NCBI RefSeq assembly: GCF_019857185.1
Contig: NZ_JAHWXP010000001.1
Coordinates: 930,001-994,000, forward strand
Direction of reading: 5' to 3'
From: Alteriqipengyuania abyssalis
GTDB taxonomy: Bacteria > Pseudomonadota > Alphaproteobacteria > Sphingomonadales > Sphingomonadaceae
Length of the DNA: 64,000 bases
Shown: piece by piece, positions 8,785-17,571 of the stretch
Layout: each line of letters begins with the position of its first letter
Numbering within the stretch: the first letter of the stretch is position 1
Made by a program: the position numbers and the translations under genes
The notes under the pieces: generated by a model
Seen by the model: only the letters and a program-made list of their open reading frames with translations
Database searches by the model: none
What the model was told of the DNA's origin: nothing

Positions 8785-9251
8785 AGCCAGCGCCGCACGC
8801 GTTTGGAATAATTCTCGTAATCCCGCCCGAAGGTCGCCCGCAGATGGGGTTCTTCGCGCGCGATCACGAACCGATCGACCAGCGCAATGGCGAGCGGAAC
8901 CGACAGCACGCCGCCGATGCTCTGGCAGAACAGCGCGATACCCAGCTGGACCATCACCATGCCCAGATACATCGGATTGCGGCTGAACCGGTAGAGGCCC
9001 GAGGTGACCAGATGCGTATCCTTCTTCCAAGGTTCGGGATCATTGCCCGCCCTGAAGAAGCCGATCAGTCCCGAGCCGAGGATCGCCACGCCCAGCGCGC
9101 CGATCACCACGCCCACGGGGCGCAGAACCGCGATATCGACCGCGGCGAGCCCCAGCACCCGGTCGAGCGCCAGCCCGGCGAGCAGGCATCCCAGCACCAC
9201 CAGCGGCGGCGGGAAACGGACCTGCGCGCTATCCTGATCGACCAGCGCCAT
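8781..9251 (-). CDS. Isoprenylcysteine carboxyl methyltransferase/PEMT-like membrane methyltransferase
   Basis: The 156-residue protein has three to four hydrophobic segments and the family signature YRFSRNPMYLGM (about residues 88-99), with EEPHLRATFGRDYENY near the end, which together form the SAM-binding site in ICMT and phospholipid methyltransferases. Bacterial members act in the membrane on poorly known substrates. The ATG at 9251 shares its A with the preceding TGA (TGATG). The overlap with both flanking genes supports one transcript and possibly a shared pathway with the ABA4-like protein. Confidence 0.85.
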   Translation of the reverse strand: MALVDQDSAQVRFPPPLVVLGCLLAGLALDRVLGLAAVDIAVLRPVGVVIGALGVAILGSGLIGFFRAGNDPEPWKKDTHLVTSGLYRFSRNPMYLGMVMVQLGIALFCQSIGGVLSVPLAIALVDRFVIAREEPHLRATFGRDYENYSKRVRRWL

Positions 9252-9709
9252 CAGCGCGCCGCCTTGTCGCCGCCGATGAACTGGCGCGTCACCAGCCAGG
9301 CGAACACGCCCGCCGGCCCGGCCATGAAGGTCGCGAGGAGGTAGGGCACCTGCAGCAAGCGCCCCGCCCCCAGCCTGTCCGCATCGCGGGCGATCCACAG
9401 CCCGGCGAGCAGGTCGAGCGCGAGGTAGTGCGTCCAGCCGACCACGATCGCGCCCTGAGAACGAAACATCGCCATCAGCCCTTCGACCGAATAGTCGAAC
9501 CCCGGGTCCGCCGCGGCTCCGGCGGCGGGCATCGGATCGACCAGATTGCCCACCAGCGCGACCAGCATCACCAGATAGGTCGCGCATAGCAGGCCGATCG
9601 CGCCGTACAGGATGGTGTAGATCACGCTCTCGCGCCGGGGCAGCAGGATCAGCAGCACCCAGCCGATCAGCGCGATCGCGTTGGTGATATCGAACAGGGC
9701 CTGCCACAT
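9251..9709 (-). CDS. ABA4-like (DUF4281) membrane protein
   Basis: The 152-residue protein has about four membrane helices. Its pattern VVGWTHYLALDLLAGLWIARDA followed by LLQVPYLLATFMAGPAGVFAWL is characteristic of the ABA4-like family, whose plant member is needed for neoxanthin formation. In bacteria the role is unknown; a link with carotenoid or lipid metabolism is an inference only. It lies 5 nt after the preceding gene and overlaps the following methyltransferase by one base, so the three are almost surely cotranscribed. Confidence 0.8.
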   Translation of the reverse strand: MWQALFDITNAIALIGWVLLILLPRRESVIYTILYGAIGLLCATYLVMLVALVGNLVDPMPAAGAAADPGFDYSVEGLMAMFRSQGAIVVGWTHYLALDLLAGLWIARDADRLGAGRLLQVPYLLATFMAGPAGVFAWLVTRQFIGGDKAAR

Positions 9710-9714
9710 CGCGT

Positions 9715-10449
9715 CTATTCCTGCTCCGCGCGCGGGTGGTCCGCGTCGGTGGTATCCTGACCAGTCGTCTCCGTGCCCGCGTCCGGCACCTGTCTGCCCG
9801 TCGGCGCGCGCGAGAGCATCGCCGCAGCGCGCTCTATCCCGTCCTCCTCGTGGGTGAACTTGCCCGGAGTGCGCCGCAGGCTCAGCGTCATGATCGCTTC
9901 CGCCACGGTCTGTACGTCGGTGCCGCGACCGCGCAGCGCGCCTATTCGGGCCAGCTTGCTCCCATCGGGTGCGCTCTTTTCGACCAGCGGGCCGGGGCGG
10001 ATGATGTCGAGCCGCTTGAACCCGAGCCGCGCCAGCTCGGCCTCAGCCTTGCCCTTGGCGCTCAGATGCCGGTCGCGCGACCAGCGGTCCGCCCCTTCGG
10101 CGCTGATCGCGATCAGCCGCTCGACCCCTGCAAAGCGTGCGGTCTTGGCGATTTCGACCACCGCCTCCTCGTCCTCGATCGCGCGCAGCGGACTGTCGTC
10201 GCGCCCGGCGAGATTGAGCGCGGGGCCCAGGCCGACGATGAACACCTTGGGCCGCATCGCCTTCATCACGCGCGACCAGCGGTCGGCATCGGCGATGAAC
10301 ACTTCCATCCGGCTGCCCCGGGGCATCTCGATCTCGCCCAGCGTCAGCGCGACGAGGCGGATCTGCGGCTGATGCAACGCCTGATGGATCAGGCGCAGCC
10401 CCACGACCTCGCTCACTCCCCCCATAGCGACGCGAAATCGGCTGCTCAT
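9715..10449 (-). CDS. NAD(P)-binding (NmrA/HTATIP2-like) Rossmann protein
   Basis: The 244-residue protein resembles atypical short-chain dehydrogenases: a Rossmann-type start (AMGGVSEVVGLRLI), a central ERLIAISAEGAD strand where SDRs carry the catalytic Ser, then a KGKAEAELARLGFKRLDIIRPGPL segment typical of NmrA/HTATIP2-like proteins. The usual glycine-rich TGATG is weak here (MGGVSEV), so tight dinucleotide binding is uncertain. The last 40 residues are polar and probably disordered. Only 9 nt separate it from dgt upstream. Confidence 0.7.
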   Translation of the reverse strand: MSSRFRVAMGGVSEVVGLRLIHQALHQPQIRLVALTLGEIEMPRGSRMEVFIADADRWSRVMKAMRPKVFIVGLGPALNLAGRDDSPLRAIEDEEAVVEIAKTARFAGVERLIAISAEGADRWSRDRHLSAKGKAEAELARLGFKRLDIIRPGPLVEKSAPDGSKLARIGALRGRGTDVQTVAEAIMTLSLRRTPGKFTHEEDGIERAAAMLSRAPTGRQVPDAGTETTGQDTTDADHPRAEQE

Positions 10450-10458
10450 GTGCCCCCT

Positions 10459-11649
10459 TTACACATTGCTCAGATCGTCCGGCGCGTTTCCGGTGATCTC
10501 CCGAATGCGTTCTAGCGCGAATCGATCGGACATGCCCGCGATATAATCCGCGATATGCCTGCTGCGGTGCGGTTCTTGCGCAGGCAAGCCGTCCGCCCAC
10601 TCCGATCCCATCCTCGCCGGATCTTCGCAATAGGCATGCCAGAGCTGTTCAATAACGGCATGGGCCTTGTCCGCCGTCGCGGTCTGTTCGGGATGGTAAT
10701 AGAGCTTGGCATACATGAACGCCTTGAGCCTGCGTTCCGCCGCGTGGAGCGCGGGCGAAAACCCTGCCAGCTGCCGCCCCGCCCGTGCGATCTGCGAAGG
10801 ATCGTCCAACCCTTCGGTCGAGGCGCGGGTGTGGGCGAGCACATCGTTGACCATCCACCCGATCTGCCCGCGCACCAGCTCGCGCAATTGCCGGTCGCGC
10901 GGGGCATGGGGGAAGCGGCGTTCGACCTCGCGCCACTGATCGGCAATGAAGTCCAGCGTCAGCAGATCGTCGAGTTCGAGGAAGCCTGCGCGCAGCCCGT
11001 CGTCGATATCGTGGTTGTCGTAGGCAATATCGTCCGCGACCGCGGCGACCTGCGCCTCCAGGCTGGGCCACTGATGCAGATCGAGCGGGAAGGCATCGTC
11101 CAGCGCGGCGAGCGCCCAGTGCGGGTTCTCGACCGGGCCGTTATGCTTGGCCAGCCCTTCGAGCACTTCCCAGCTCAGGTTCAGCCCCTCATGCGTGCAA
11201 TAGGGGCTTTCCAGACGCATCAGCGTGCGCAGCGTCTGCGCGTTGTGGTCGAACCCGCCCGCATCCGCCAGTGCGGCGTCCAGCGCATCCTCGCCCGCAT
11301 GGCCGAAGGGCGGATGGCCGATGTCGTGCGCAAGGCACAGCGCCTCGGTCAGATCCTCGTCCAGCCCCAGCGATCGGGCGATCACGCGGCCGATCTGCGC
11401 GACTTCGAGGCTGTGGGTCAGCCGGGTGCGGTAATGATCACCCTCGGGCGCGACGAAGACCTGCGTCTTGCTGCGCAGCCGGCGGAACGCGATCGAATGG
11501 ATGATCCGGTCGCGGTCGCGCTGGAACGCGCTGCGCGGGCCCCGGCTTTCATCGGTCGTGCCGGGAAACTCACGCCCGCGGGAACGCGCCGGATCGGCCG
11601 CGAGGTGGGAGCGATCCACTGGCCGCTCGATTACCGCGCTGTTCTCCAC
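10459..11649 (-). CDS. dgt: Deoxyguanosinetriphosphate triphosphohydrolase-like protein
   Basis: Hydrolyses dNTPs to the nucleoside and triphosphate, keeping dNTP pools in balance; some members also limit phage DNA synthesis. The 396-residue protein has the HD-domain metal ligands THSLEVAQ near residue 76, AHDIGHPPFGH near 107-118 and a further Asp in VADDIAYDNHDIDD. The N-terminal RSAFQRDRDRIIHSIAFRRLRSKTQVF is a strong family signature. It belongs to the shorter type 2 group. It appears to lead the run of minus-strand genes down to 8182. Confidence 0.93.
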   Translation of the reverse strand: MENSAVIERPVDRSHLAADPARSRGREFPGTTDESRGPRSAFQRDRDRIIHSIAFRRLRSKTQVFVAPEGDHYRTRLTHSLEVAQIGRVIARSLGLDEDLTEALCLAHDIGHPPFGHAGEDALDAALADAGGFDHNAQTLRTLMRLESPYCTHEGLNLSWEVLEGLAKHNGPVENPHWALAALDDAFPLDLHQWPSLEAQVAAVADDIAYDNHDIDDGLRAGFLELDDLLTLDFIADQWREVERRFPHAPRDRQLRELVRGQIGWMVNDVLAHTRASTEGLDDPSQIARAGRQLAGFSPALHAAERRLKAFMYAKLYYHPEQTATADKAHAVIEQLWHAYCEDPARMGSEWADGLPAQEPHRSRHIADYIAGMSDRFALERIREITGNAPDDLSNV

Positions 11650-11691
11650 CCGACGATCACCTTTGCTAAAACTGGAAGCTGTGGGTGCCCC

Positions 11692-12390
11692 TTACCGCTC
11701 CAGTATCCAATCGACCACCGCTTCGCTGTGGATGCGCGCGGAATCGAAGATCGGCAGGACATTGGCATCGACATCGATGACCATGTCGAGCTCGGTACAG
11801 GCGAGCACGATCGCCTTCGCCCCGGCCTGTTCCAGATTGGTGATCATGGTGCGGAAGAAGCGTTCCGAATGACGGCTCGCCTTGCCGCGCATCAGCTCTT
11901 CGTAAATGATCTCGTTGGTGCGATCGACATTGCTCATGTCGGGCGGCAGCAGGTCGATCCCGTGGCTGACCAGCTTGCGGCGATAGAAGCTCTCGGTCAT
12001 CACGTTGCGCGTACCGATCAGCGCGGCGTTGACCGCGCCTGCCGTCTTCATCTTCGCGCCCACCGCATCGGCAATGTGCAGCACCGGCACGTCGACCGCG
12101 TCGGCAACCTGATCGTACAGGCGGTGCATCGAATTTGCCGCGATCGCCAGCGCCTCGGCCCCCGCCGCCTCCAGCCGCTTGGCCGAATTGACGAGGATTT
12201 CCGCCGCACGATCCCACTCGTCATCCTTGGTCAGACCGTAAAGCTCTGCGAAATCAAGGCTTTCAATCAGCAGCGGGGCGGACACCATCGGTCCGCAATG
12301 CTTGGCGACGCCCTGATTGATCCACTCGTAATACATGCCGGTAGAGACCCAGCTCATACCGCCAATCAGGCCAACCTTGCGCAAAACCAC
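11692..12390 (-). CDS. Aspartate/glutamate racemase-family protein lacking the first catalytic residue
   Basis: The 232-residue protein starts MVLRKVGLIGGMSWVSTGMYY, the typical opening of the YgeA/aspartate racemase family. These cofactor-independent enzymes usually use two residues, a Cys (or Thr) in a C/T-N-T-x-H motif and a Cys in GCTE. Here the first motif reads IAANSMH, with Ala where Cys or Thr is expected, while the second is kept as LACTELDM. It may therefore act only in one direction, catalyse another reaction or be non-catalytic. The gene stands 42 nt before dgt. Confidence 0.8.
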   Translation of the reverse strand: MVLRKVGLIGGMSWVSTGMYYEWINQGVAKHCGPMVSAPLLIESLDFAELYGLTKDDEWDRAAEILVNSAKRLEAAGAEALAIAANSMHRLYDQVADAVDVPVLHIADAVGAKMKTAGAVNAALIGTRNVMTESFYRRKLVSHGIDLLPPDMSNVDRTNEIIYEELMRGKASRHSERFFRTMITNLEQAGAKAIVLACTELDMVIDVDANVLPIFDSARIHSEAVVDWILER

Positions 12391-12473
12391 GTCCTCGAAT
12401 CCAGCTGCGGGGGATGCGCAGCCTTACCGAGGAAGCGTGCAAAAGGTCCAGAGCGCCCCCAAAGGTATGCCCG

Positions 12474-13451
12474 TCATTGCGCAGGCGACGGGCTTGCGGG
12501 GGCAGCGAAGGGCTGCCGCGACAGCCATTGCGCGACATAATCGGCGCTGCGCTGCGCCTCTTCCTCCTGCGGCAGGTGGCCGATCCCCTCATAGACCACC
12601 AGCGTGCTCTTAGGCAGAAAGCGATCGTACCACAGCCCCGCCTCGACCGGGATCAATCCGTCCTCCTCGCCCCAGATGACCAGCGCGGGCGCATCGATCG
12701 TCGCCACCTCGTCTTGCGAAAAGCTGTTCCATTCGCCGGAGAAACGGATCCGCGTCGCATCGCGGTTGCCGGGATAGCGCAGCAATTCCCAATAGCGATC
12801 GACCATCGCGTCGGTGACGATGGCCTGATTGCTGACCGTCTCGCGGAGCGATTGTTCGATCATGGCGCGCGGGGTGATGTGGTTCATGATCCGGTTGACC
12901 ACCGGCGTGCGGGCGATGGCGAAGCCGATATTGCCCCTGCCTTCCTTGCGGATCGGCGCGCCGGCAGCATCGACCAGGATCAGCCCCTCGACCCGGTCGG
13001 GATGGGCGAGCGCGTAGGCGACCGCATGCCCGCCGCCCATCGAATTGCCGCCGATCACGAAGCGATCCAGCCCCAGCCTGTTCGCCACCTCGTCGATATC
13101 CGACACGAAATTGGGAATCGAATAATCGCTGTCCGGGTCCGGCCCGGTCAGCCCGTGGCCCACCTGGTCGAAGCGGATCACGCGGTAGCGGCCCTTCAGC
13201 GCATCGACCCATGGCTGCCAGGTGTGCAGATCCGCATTGGAGCCGTGGAGCAGGATGATCGCCGGCGCGTCCTTGGGCCCCTCGTCACGCAGGTGGACGG
13301 TCACGCCATCGTCGATTTCGACGAATTGCGACGGTGCGCCGCCATACTTGGCGCGCATCTGCGCCGGGTCGGTGTCGGGCGTGCGGAAGATGAAGAACGC
13401 CGCGACCAGAAGGACGACCAGCAGCAGCAGGATTCGCCATACCCACTTCAT
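12474..13451 (-). CDS. Alpha/beta hydrolase, membrane-anchored
   Basis: The 325-residue protein starts with a strong membrane anchor (MKWVWRILLLLVVLLVAAFF), then a classical alpha/beta hydrolase fold: oxyanion-hole LLHGSNAD, the nucleophile elbow GGNSMGGG with Ser near residue 143, Asp in WGEEDGLI and His in GIGHLPQ. Its catalytic domain probably faces the periplasm. The ATG overlaps the stop of the diheme cytochrome gene (ATGA), tying it to the cytochrome/beta-helix pair upstream. Substrate unknown. Confidence 0.88.
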   Translation of the reverse strand: MKWVWRILLLLVVLLVAAFFIFRTPDTDPAQMRAKYGGAPSQFVEIDDGVTVHLRDEGPKDAPAIILLHGSNADLHTWQPWVDALKGRYRVIRFDQVGHGLTGPDPDSDYSIPNFVSDIDEVANRLGLDRFVIGGNSMGGGHAVAYALAHPDRVEGLILVDAAGAPIRKEGRGNIGFAIARTPVVNRIMNHITPRAMIEQSLRETVSNQAIVTDAMVDRYWELLRYPGNRDATRIRFSGEWNSFSQDEVATIDAPALVIWGEEDGLIPVEAGLWYDRFLPKSTLVVYEGIGHLPQEEEAQRSADYVAQWLSRQPFAAPASPSPAQ

Positions 13452-14449
13452 GGCGTGGGCATCCCTGCAATCCACCGCTCGACCAGCGCGAGGCCTTCCT
13501 CGTGCACGGTCGCCTTGCCCAGCTCGGGCATCGCGACGCCCGGCTCGGCGCTCGCCATGCGATAGACGAGGATCGAGGCTTCGGGATCGCCGGGCACGAT
13601 GTCGAATTCCAGCCCACCCGATCCGCGCCCTGCGGCGACCGGGCGCTTGGCAGCACCGATCGAGTAGGGATCGTCGGTCTCCCACCGCAGGTCGAGCCCC
13701 GAATTCGATGCGGTTGCCGCCGGGCGATGGCAATGCGCGCAGTTGACGTCGAGATAGGCGCGCGCGGCACCTGTGGCGTCGGCACTGGCGCGATCCTCCC
13801 AGCGCGGCATGGTATCCGCACCTTCGGGCACGGAGCCGAGGAAGGCCTGCAACCACTCCGCGGAAAGGTTTCGCGCCTTCGGCCCGATGGGCGTCACCGC
13901 GCCCTGCAGCCCGTGGCATTCCTTGCACTGGTTCTTGTTGGGCACGCGATAATTGATCTGCTCGCCATAGGGCGTGGTGACGGGCACGCGCGTGCCCGCC
14001 AGCGCGAGCGTCGCCTCGGTCTGCGCCTCGTTCCACACATAGGGCAGCGCGAGCCATCCGTCGGCCCGGTGGAGCAGCACCCGCGTCTCGATCAGGCGGC
14101 GATCCGCGCCCTCGCCGAAAGCGAAGGTCTTGATCAGCGCGCTTCCGACCGGGAAATCCAGCAGCGTCTGGTCGCCAACGCCAACCTCGCCCCCGTCGGG
14201 CACGTAGACGAAGCGCAGCTTCTCCGCCCCGTCCGAGAACAGCGGCATGTTGAGGCGGTAGGGCGTCACGCCCTCAGCCGGGGACTGCGCGGGGGCATCG
14301 CGGAAGAAGCCGTATTCGCTCAGCGTTCTTGGCAAGGCCGTACCGGTGATCGCGCCGTCGCGGTCGATCGCCGGTGCGGTGGCATTGGCACCTATGCCGA
14401 CACCCAGCGCCAGCGCGGCGCAGGCCAGCAGGAGAGCGGGCGTCCTCAC
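13448..14449 (-). CDS. SO2930-family diheme c-type cytochrome
   Basis: A secreted 333-residue protein with an N-terminal signal (VRTPALLLACAALALG). Two heme c motifs are visible: CKECH at about 174-178 and CAHCH at about 235-239, with Met residues downstream (MPRW, MPEL) as possible axial ligands. It matches the SO2930-type diheme cytochromes, known to occur beside a parallel beta-helix protein exactly as here. It presumably transfers electrons in the periplasm, but partner and substrate are undefined. The GTG at 14449 overlaps the TGA of the upstream gene (GTGA) and sits directly before the signal sequence. Confidence 0.88.
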   Translation of the reverse strand: MRTPALLLACAALALGVGIGANATAPAIDRDGAITGTALPRTLSEYGFFRDAPAQSPAEGVTPYRLNMPLFSDGAEKLRFVYVPDGGEVGVGDQTLLDFPVGSALIKTFAFGEGADRRLIETRVLLHRADGWLALPYVWNEAQTEATLALAGTRVPVTTPYGEQINYRVPNKNQCKECHGLQGAVTPIGPKARNLSAEWLQAFLGSVPEGADTMPRWEDRASADATGAARAYLDVNCAHCHRPAATASNSGLDLRWETDDPYSIGAAKRPVAAGRGSGGLEFDIVPGDPEASILVYRMASAEPGVAMPELGKATVHEEGLALVERWIAGMPTP

Positions 14450-15651
14450 GGCAGGCGTGCTTCCAGCGCCTCGGGTGCGCCCCAGCCTTCGATGCTGATC
14501 GGCTGGCCGATCGCCCCCACATCGAGCTTGCCGGGCCGCGCAGCTTCGATGCCCGCGCCCTGCCTGGGAAGATTGACCGACCACCCGGCAAGGTCGGGAT
14601 GGACCATCAGCGTGGTCATCTCGGGATCTTCCAGCCCGTCCCACATCACCGGCGGCAACGCGCCACCAAACGCGGCGAGCAGTTGCTCCGCGCCTTCGAA
14701 CTGCGGATCGGTGCCGCCTTCGTCGACGATGTTCCAGTCCACACTGATCTCACGCGGATACGGATTGTATTCCGGGTCATCGAAGGCCAGCGGATAGGCG
14801 ATGACCATGATCGGCGCGGTCGGGTTGTCGTAGAGCATGTTCTGCCCCACCCACACGGTATCGTTTGCCATCACCATGATGCCCGTGCCGCGCCGCACGC
14901 TGGCGACGATATTCCCCTCGGGCGCGAAATTGGCGGTGGTGTTGTTCGCGACCAGATTATTGCGCACCAGCACCTCGCCGCCGTTCTTCACCGGCAGGCC
15001 GGGCAGGTCGAACACCAGGATGCCGCCTGTATTGCCGGTCACGTAGTTACGCTCGACGATCGCCTTGCGGCTGTTCTCGATCTCGATCCCGGCGACGTTG
15101 TAGCTCGCCAGCGAATTGCGCACGGTGATCCGGCTCGACTGGCCGACATAGATACCCGCGTCCGACGCGCCGGAGACCTCGCACCCGTCGATCAGCACGC
15201 CCGTGCTTTCGACGGGATAAAGGCCGTAGGCGCCGTTGGTGCTCGCCGGGCCATTGGTCCAGGTCACGCGGACGCGGGAATAGACGATGTCGTCCGCCCC
15301 CTTGGACTTGATTCCGTCGCCCTTGGGGTTCTCGACCCCGAAATCGACCAGCGTCACGCCATCGCTGGTGACCAGCAGTCCCTCGCCCGAACCTTCCTGC
15401 GCGGTGAAGTCCAGCACGCTGGCGTGCATTCCTGCACCGCGCAGCGTCACGCCGTCGACATCGAGGCTGAGGCCGTCGGTCAGCACGAAGCGCCCGGCCT
15501 GGAGGAAGATCTCGTCACCCGGCTCGGCCAGGATCAGCGCCTCCTGCAACCGCTCCTGCGCGCCCTCCCCCGGTGCGACCGGAATGGTCTCGGCGAAGGC
15601 AGGCGAAGCCAGCGTGGCCAGCGCGGTGGCGGCCATAAGCGTGCGGATCAT
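14446..15651 (-). CDS. Parallel beta-helix repeat protein, partner of the SO2930 cytochrome
   Basis: The 401-residue protein has a signal peptide (MIRTLMAATALATLASPAFAE) and, from about residue 50 to 300, successive short strands with N and G turns (ENSRKAIVERNYVTGNTGGI, RNNLVANNT) typical of right-handed parallel beta-helices of pectate-lyase-like folds. This family co-occurs with the diheme cytochrome encoded next to it. A role in handling an extracellular or periplasmic polymer is possible, but no catalytic site is evident. It is the first gene of a three-gene operon. Confidence 0.88.
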   Translation of the reverse strand: MIRTLMAATALATLASPAFAETIPVAPGEGAQERLQEALILAEPGDEIFLQAGRFVLTDGLSLDVDGVTLRGAGMHASVLDFTAQEGSGEGLLVTSDGVTLVDFGVENPKGDGIKSKGADDIVYSRVRVTWTNGPASTNGAYGLYPVESTGVLIDGCEVSGASDAGIYVGQSSRITVRNSLASYNVAGIEIENSRKAIVERNYVTGNTGGILVFDLPGLPVKNGGEVLVRNNLVANNTTANFAPEGNIVASVRRGTGIMVMANDTVWVGQNMLYDNPTAPIMVIAYPLAFDDPEYNPYPREISVDWNIVDEGGTDPQFEGAEQLLAAFGGALPPVMWDGLEDPEMTTLMVHPDLAGWSVNLPRQGAGIEAARPGKLDVGAIGQPISIEGWGAPEALEARLP

Positions 15652-15709
15652 GTCTCTCTCCCTCTTATGCGTTGCATAGTGCCACGCATTGAGGCGAAGA
15701 CAAGGGACT

Positions 15710-16063
15710 CTAAAGCTTGTCGAAAATCCCGCCGAAAGTGCACGCGGCGGCTGCGCGGATGGTCACTTCGACCGCCTCGGGATCGTCGACCCGGCGAATG
15801 CGATCGAGCGCGTCGCCCGCGTTGCGCGGCAGTTTCGCCTCGCCTTCTTGCGGAGCGACCCGTTCAAGCCTGCGCAGCTGCTGGGGCGTAAGCTTCTCGG
15901 CCATGCGCGGAGCCATGCATTCGGCCTGGCTTTCGGGCACGCCCGCCTCGACCAGCGCAACCCGCACGCTGTGTTCGGTGACCACCTGCATGCCGCCGCC
16001 CCAATAGAGCCAGGCACCCACGCCCAGCACCACCAGGAGGACCAGCCCCAGCAGAAAACGCAT
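15710..16063 (-). CDS. Small membrane-anchored protein, unknown function
   Basis: The 117-residue protein has an N-terminal membrane helix (residues 2-23) and a helical, charged domain with two Cys residues (ECMAP, AACTFG) that could pair in the periplasm. I do not recognise a family. Its ATG shares a base with the pntB stop (TGATG), so it is the last gene of the transhydrogenase operon, though a functional link is not shown. Confidence 0.7.
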   Translation of the reverse strand: MRFLLGLVLLVVLGVGAWLYWGGGMQVVTEHSVRVALVEAGVPESQAECMAPRMAEKLTPQQLRRLERVAPQEGEAKLPRNAGDALDRIRRVDDPEAVEVTIRAAAACTFGGIFDKL

Positions 16064-17571
16064 CAGTCGAGTGCCTTGACGATCTCTTCGACCATCTTCT
16101 TCGCATCGGACAGCAGCATGGTCGTCTGGTTCAGGTAGAACACGTCGTTGTCGACGCCGGCATAGCCGACCCCGCCCATGGAGCGCTTGATGAAGAAGAC
16201 CTGCTTCGCATTGCCCACATCGAACACCGGCATCCCGTAGATCGGCGAGCTCTTGTCGGTCTTCGCCGCTGGGTTCACGACGTCGTTGGCGCCGATGATG
16301 AAGGCGATGTCGGCCTGCGCGAACTCGGAGTTGATATCCTCCAGCTCGAACACCTCGTCATAGGGCACGTTGGCTTCGGCCAGCAGCACGTTCATGTGCC
16401 CCGGCATACGCCCTGCGACGGGGTGGATCGCGTATTTCACGTCCACACCCTTGGCTTTCAGCACATCGCCCATCTCGCGCAGCGCATGCTGCGCCTGGGC
16501 GACCGCCATGCCGTAGCCGGGGATGATGATCACCTTCTCCGCCTGCTCCAGCATGAAAGCGGCATCGTCGGCGCTGCCCTGCTTGTAGGGGCGCTGTTCG
16601 CGCGCCTCGCCGCCGCCGGCCGCGCTGTCGTCGGCGCCGAAGCCGCCCGCGATCACCGAGATGAAGCTGCGGTTCATCGCGCGGCACATGATGTAGCTGA
16701 GGATCGCGCCAGAGCTACCGACCAGCGCGCCGGTGATGATCATCGCGGTGTTGCCCAGCGTGAAGCCCATCGCCGCCGCGGCCCAGCCGGAATAGCTGTT
16801 CAGCATCGACACGACGACCGGCATGTCCGCCCCGCCGATCGGGATGATCAGCAGGAAGCCGATGGCAAATGCCAGCACCGCGACCGCGATAATCATCCAG
16901 CCCTCGCCCGGACCCGCCGTGGCGGACATCGCATACGCCGCAATCAGCGCGATGATCGCGGCGAGCGTGCCCAGATTGATGACGTGCCGACCGGGCAGCA
17001 TGATCGGCTTGCCGCCCATCCGCCCGGAGAGTTTCAGGAAGGCGATGACGGAACCGGAGAAGGTGATTGCACCAATGGCGATCCCCAGCCCCAGCTCGAT
17101 CCGGCTGACGGTCAGGATCTGGCCCTCGGCATCCAGAATGCCAAACGCGCCGGGGTTCATCCACGCAGCCAGCCCGACGAGGACCGCCGCCATGCCGACG
17201 AGGCTGTGAAAGCCCGCGACCAGTTCGGGCATCTGCGTCATCGCGATCTTGCGCGCGATGGTGAAGCCGATCAGCCCGCCGATCGCGATCGCGATCAGGA
17301 TTTCGACGATATTGGCTATGTCGTGGGTGACGATCACGGTGACCACCGCGATCAGCATCCCGATCATGCCGTTGCGGTTGCCCGCGCGGCTGGTCGCCGG
17401 GCTCGAAAGCCCGCGCAGCGCGAGGATGAAGAACACCCCCGCCACCAGATAGGCAAGCGCAACCCAGGGGTTGGTCGGGCCATGGGTAGCAGCGGTCTCG
17501 ACCGCGTGGCTCATGCCGTAATCGGTACCGGGCGGCACGGCGAGCGGTTCAACGTCGCGAGGAAGGCTCAT
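16063..17571 (-). CDS. pntB: NAD(P) transhydrogenase, beta subunit
   Basis: PntB forms the NADP(H)-binding domain III and most of the proton channel of the Re/Si-specific transhydrogenase, which makes NADPH from NADH using the proton motive force. The 502-residue protein has about nine membrane helices (residues 35-290) and a soluble C-terminal domain with the NADP site GYGMAVAQAQHALREM and the HPVAGRMPGHMNVLLAEA segment. The ATG at 17571 overlaps the pntAB stop (ATGA); a later in-frame Met (MSHAVETAA) would give a length closer to homologues. Confidence 0.95.
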   Translation of the reverse strand: MSLPRDVEPLAVPPGTDYGMSHAVETAATHGPTNPWVALAYLVAGVFFILALRGLSSPATSRAGNRNGMIGMLIAVVTVIVTHDIANIVEILIAIAIGGLIGFTIARKIAMTQMPELVAGFHSLVGMAAVLVGLAAWMNPGAFGILDAEGQILTVSRIELGLGIAIGAITFSGSVIAFLKLSGRMGGKPIMLPGRHVINLGTLAAIIALIAAYAMSATAGPGEGWMIIAVAVLAFAIGFLLIIPIGGADMPVVVSMLNSYSGWAAAAMGFTLGNTAMIITGALVGSSGAILSYIMCRAMNRSFISVIAGGFGADDSAAGGGEAREQRPYKQGSADDAAFMLEQAEKVIIIPGYGMAVAQAQHALREMGDVLKAKGVDVKYAIHPVAGRMPGHMNVLLAEANVPYDEVFELEDINSEFAQADIAFIIGANDVVNPAAKTDKSSPIYGMPVFDVGNAKQVFFIKRSMGGVGYAGVDNDVFYLNQTTMLLSDAKKMVEEIVKALD

